Of a stretch of 14,996 bases of DNA, positions 13,895 to 14,996 are shown piece by piece. A program made the translations under genes and the position numbers. The notes beneath the pieces were generated by a model. It worked only from the letters and a program-made list of their open reading frames with translations, did not search any database and was not told where the DNA came from. How positions within the stretch are numbered: the first letter of the stretch is position 1; each line of letters opens with the position of its first letter. The DNA is from Caulobacteraceae bacterium. Its GTDB lineage: Bacteria; Pseudomonadota; Alphaproteobacteria; Caulobacterales; Caulobacteraceae. The stretch covers positions 1 through 14,996 of the forward strand of contig CANGEH010000020.1 in the NCBI GenBank assembly GCA_947452665.1, read 5' to 3'.

Positions 13895-14920
13895 ATGACC
13901 GATGGATTGATGCGACTCTATGGAGCCCTAGGCTCGCCCTATTCCATGAAGATGCGCGCCATATTGCGTTATCGCCGCCTGCCGCATCTTTGGGTCCAGA
14001 TGCGCGCCGATACGCCCAATGTGTTTGCCAAGGTCAAGGCCCCGGTGATTCCGGTGCTGGAATATGCCGATGGCACGGCCATGAACGATTCCACGCCGCT
14101 CTTGTATGATCTAGAACAGCGCTTTCCCGATCACCGCTCCATCGTGCCCACCGACGAGGCCCAGGCCTTTTTGGCGTTTCTGCTCGAAGACATGGCCGAT
14201 GAATGGGCAACCAAGCTGATGTTCCATCATCGCTGGTTTCTCAAGCGCGATCAGGACCAGTGCAGCCGCTGGATCATTTTTGACCGCATGATGGGGCTGG
14301 GGAAAGAGGCGATTGAAGGCACGGCCAAGGCGATTCGCGACCGTCAGGTCGGCCGCATGGCCTTGGTCGGATGCACGCCGCAAAACGCGCCCTTGATCGA
14401 GGAAACTGGCCGCCAGATCTTTGCCCTATTGAATGACCAGATCCCGCAAATCCCATTCCTGTTCGGAACCCGCCCGTCCCTGGCTGATTTTTCCTGGTAT
14501 GGGCAATTGAGCCAGAACGCCGTTGATCCCACGGCTGCTGACCTAATGCGCGACACCGCGCCCTATTTATTTCGCTGGATGCTGAATATTGACGATCTAG
14601 GCGGCTGGGAGGGCGGCGAATGGCAAGACCCAGGCCTTGCCCCCACACCGGCGGCCATGGGCCTGCTCAAGCTGGCGGGCTCGGTCTATTTCCCCTTCTT
14701 ACTCGCCAATGAACAGGCGATTGCCCGGGGCGAGGAGACCTTTAGCTTTAAGGCGCTGGGTCATGATTACAGCCAAGGTGTGTTCAAATATCAGGTCAAG
14801 TGCCTGACCGCCCTGCGCCAGGCCTATGACGCCCTGTCGCCCGCCGCCAAGGCCAAGGTCGATCCGGTGGCAACGGCTTGCGGATTTTTGGACGCGCTTA
14901 AAACCGGCCCGGCCACTTAG
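13895..14920 (+). CDS. Long GST-fold protein with thioredoxin-like N-terminal domain
   Basis: A 341-residue protein. Residues about 6-80 form a GST/glutaredoxin-type thioredoxin fold: RLYGALGSPYSMKMRAIL (Ser14/Ser17 at the catalytic loop, no Cys), cis-proline VIPVL (P53), and NDSTPLLYDLE (64-74) where GSTs have the ESxAI glutathione site. A helical region follows, with RPSLADFSWYGQL matching the GST C-terminal LAD motif. The protein is about 120-140 residues longer than usual GSTs, the extra length falling within and after the C-terminal domain. Whether it binds glutathione is not known. AAAGGG about eight bases upstream supports the ATG at 13895; Met6 is an alternative. It stands alone between divergent folD and a tRNA gene. 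Confidence 0.82.
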   Translation: MTDGLMRLYGALGSPYSMKMRAILRYRRLPHLWVQMRADTPNVFAKVKAPVIPVLEYADGTAMNDSTPLLYDLEQRFPDHRSIVPTDEAQAFLAFLLEDMADEWATKLMFHHRWFLKRDQDQCSRWIIFDRMMGLGKEAIEGTAKAIRDRQVGRMALVGCTPQNAPLIEETGRQIFALLNDQIPQIPFLFGTRPSLADFSWYGQLSQNAVDPTAADLMRDTAPYLFRWMLNIDDLGGWEGGEWQDPGLAPTPAAMGLLKLAGSVYFPFLLANEQAIARGEETFSFKALGHDYSQGVFKYQVKCLTALRQAYDALSPAAKAKVDPVATACGFLDALKTGPAT

Positions 14921-14925
14921 AGCCC

Positions 14926-14954
14926 TTGCCCCCCGGGGCGGGGCGGGATATAGA
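14926..14954 (+). promoter_or_regulatory. Candidate promoter for the tRNA gene
   Basis: TTGCCC at 14926-14931 and TATAGA at 14949-14954 are spaced by exactly 17 bases, with TSS expected near 14961, about 13 bases before the tRNA. A short inverted repeat CCTTC-TTGAG-GAAGG (14961-14975) would form the 5' leader and run into the first two tRNA bases. Confidence 0.45.
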
Positions 14955-14973
14955 CCCATCCCTTCTTGAGGAA

Positions 14974-14996
14974 GGACGCATAGCTCAGCGGGAGAG
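14974..14996 (+). tRNA. 5' part of a tRNA gene (truncated by window end)
   Basis: The last 23 bases fit the start of a tRNA: a seven-base acceptor strand GGACGCA, U8-A9, D-stem GCTC, a D-loop AGCGGGA with A14, G15, G18-G19 and A21 in place, and the returning D-stem strand GAG cut by the window end. The anticodon is outside the window, so the amino acid is not known; this opening resembles valine tRNAs of alphaproteobacteria, which is only an impression. Confidence 0.85.

Noticed and set aside
14930..14946. GC-rich inverted repeat (GCCCC-CC-GGGGC) as terminator of the long GST gene
   Set aside because: The loop is only two bases, no T-run follows, and the segment fits better as the spacer of the tRNA promoter.
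1..14996. CRISPR arrays, insertion sequences, prophage or defence genes
   Set aside because: No spaced direct repeats, transposase or integrase motifs, or phage-like genes are present; all large frames are accounted for by metabolic or envelope genes.

Overview
This window looks like ordinary chromosome from a GC-rich Gram-negative bacterium, most likely an alphaproteobacterium. The signs are an Mla-type lipid ABC operon with a STAS-permease fusion and an auxiliary lipoprotein, several exported proteins with Tat-like or lipoprotein signals, dense gene packing with ATGA/TAATG overlaps, and a long-form GST-fold protein. I would guess Caulobacterales or Sphingomonadales, but the sequence does not settle the order. 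No phage, insertion sequence, CRISPR array or plasmid function is visible. No gene-free stretch exceeds 300 bases; the longest is 13717-13894 (178 bases, between folD and the second GST-fold gene), where I see only a weak -10-like TAATAT at 13825-13830.

Layout. The left edge carries the last codons of an unidentified plus-strand gene, converging on a minus-strand gene for a secreted 3D-domain protein (135-728). A plus-strand series follows: a small glutathione S-transferase, a secreted S1/P1-type nuclease, a METTL7-like methyltransferase, and a tightly overlapping four-gene phospholipid-transport operon (mlaE with fused STAS domain, mlaF, mlaD, outer-membrane auxiliary lipoprotein). This converges, with a 17-base coding overlap, on a minus-strand block. 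Read in its own direction that block runs folD, a large M16-type (insulinase-fold) protein, a heme lipoprotein (cytochrome c), a Tat-exported FAD sugar/lactone oxidase, and a Tat-signal-bearing D-threonine-aldolase-fold PLP protein. A plus-strand long GST-like gene and the 5' end of a tRNA gene close the window.

How genes may work together. MlaE/F/D plus the lipoprotein should form an envelope complex moving lipids between the two membranes. The cytochrome, FAD oxidase and PLP protein overlap by 1 and 8 bases and all carry export signals, so they look like one periplasmic redox/PLP module of unknown substrate. The M16 protein upstream of them has lost its zinc-protease motif (QxxAQ where HxxEH is expected) and is probably a non-catalytic scaffold or chaperone-like protein.

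The observations most worth a second look are this exported heme-FAD-PLP operon, the inactive M16 protein, the altered metal site of the PLP protein, a hairpin that covers the ribosome binding site of the cytochrome gene, and the overlapping palindromes in front of the mla operon.
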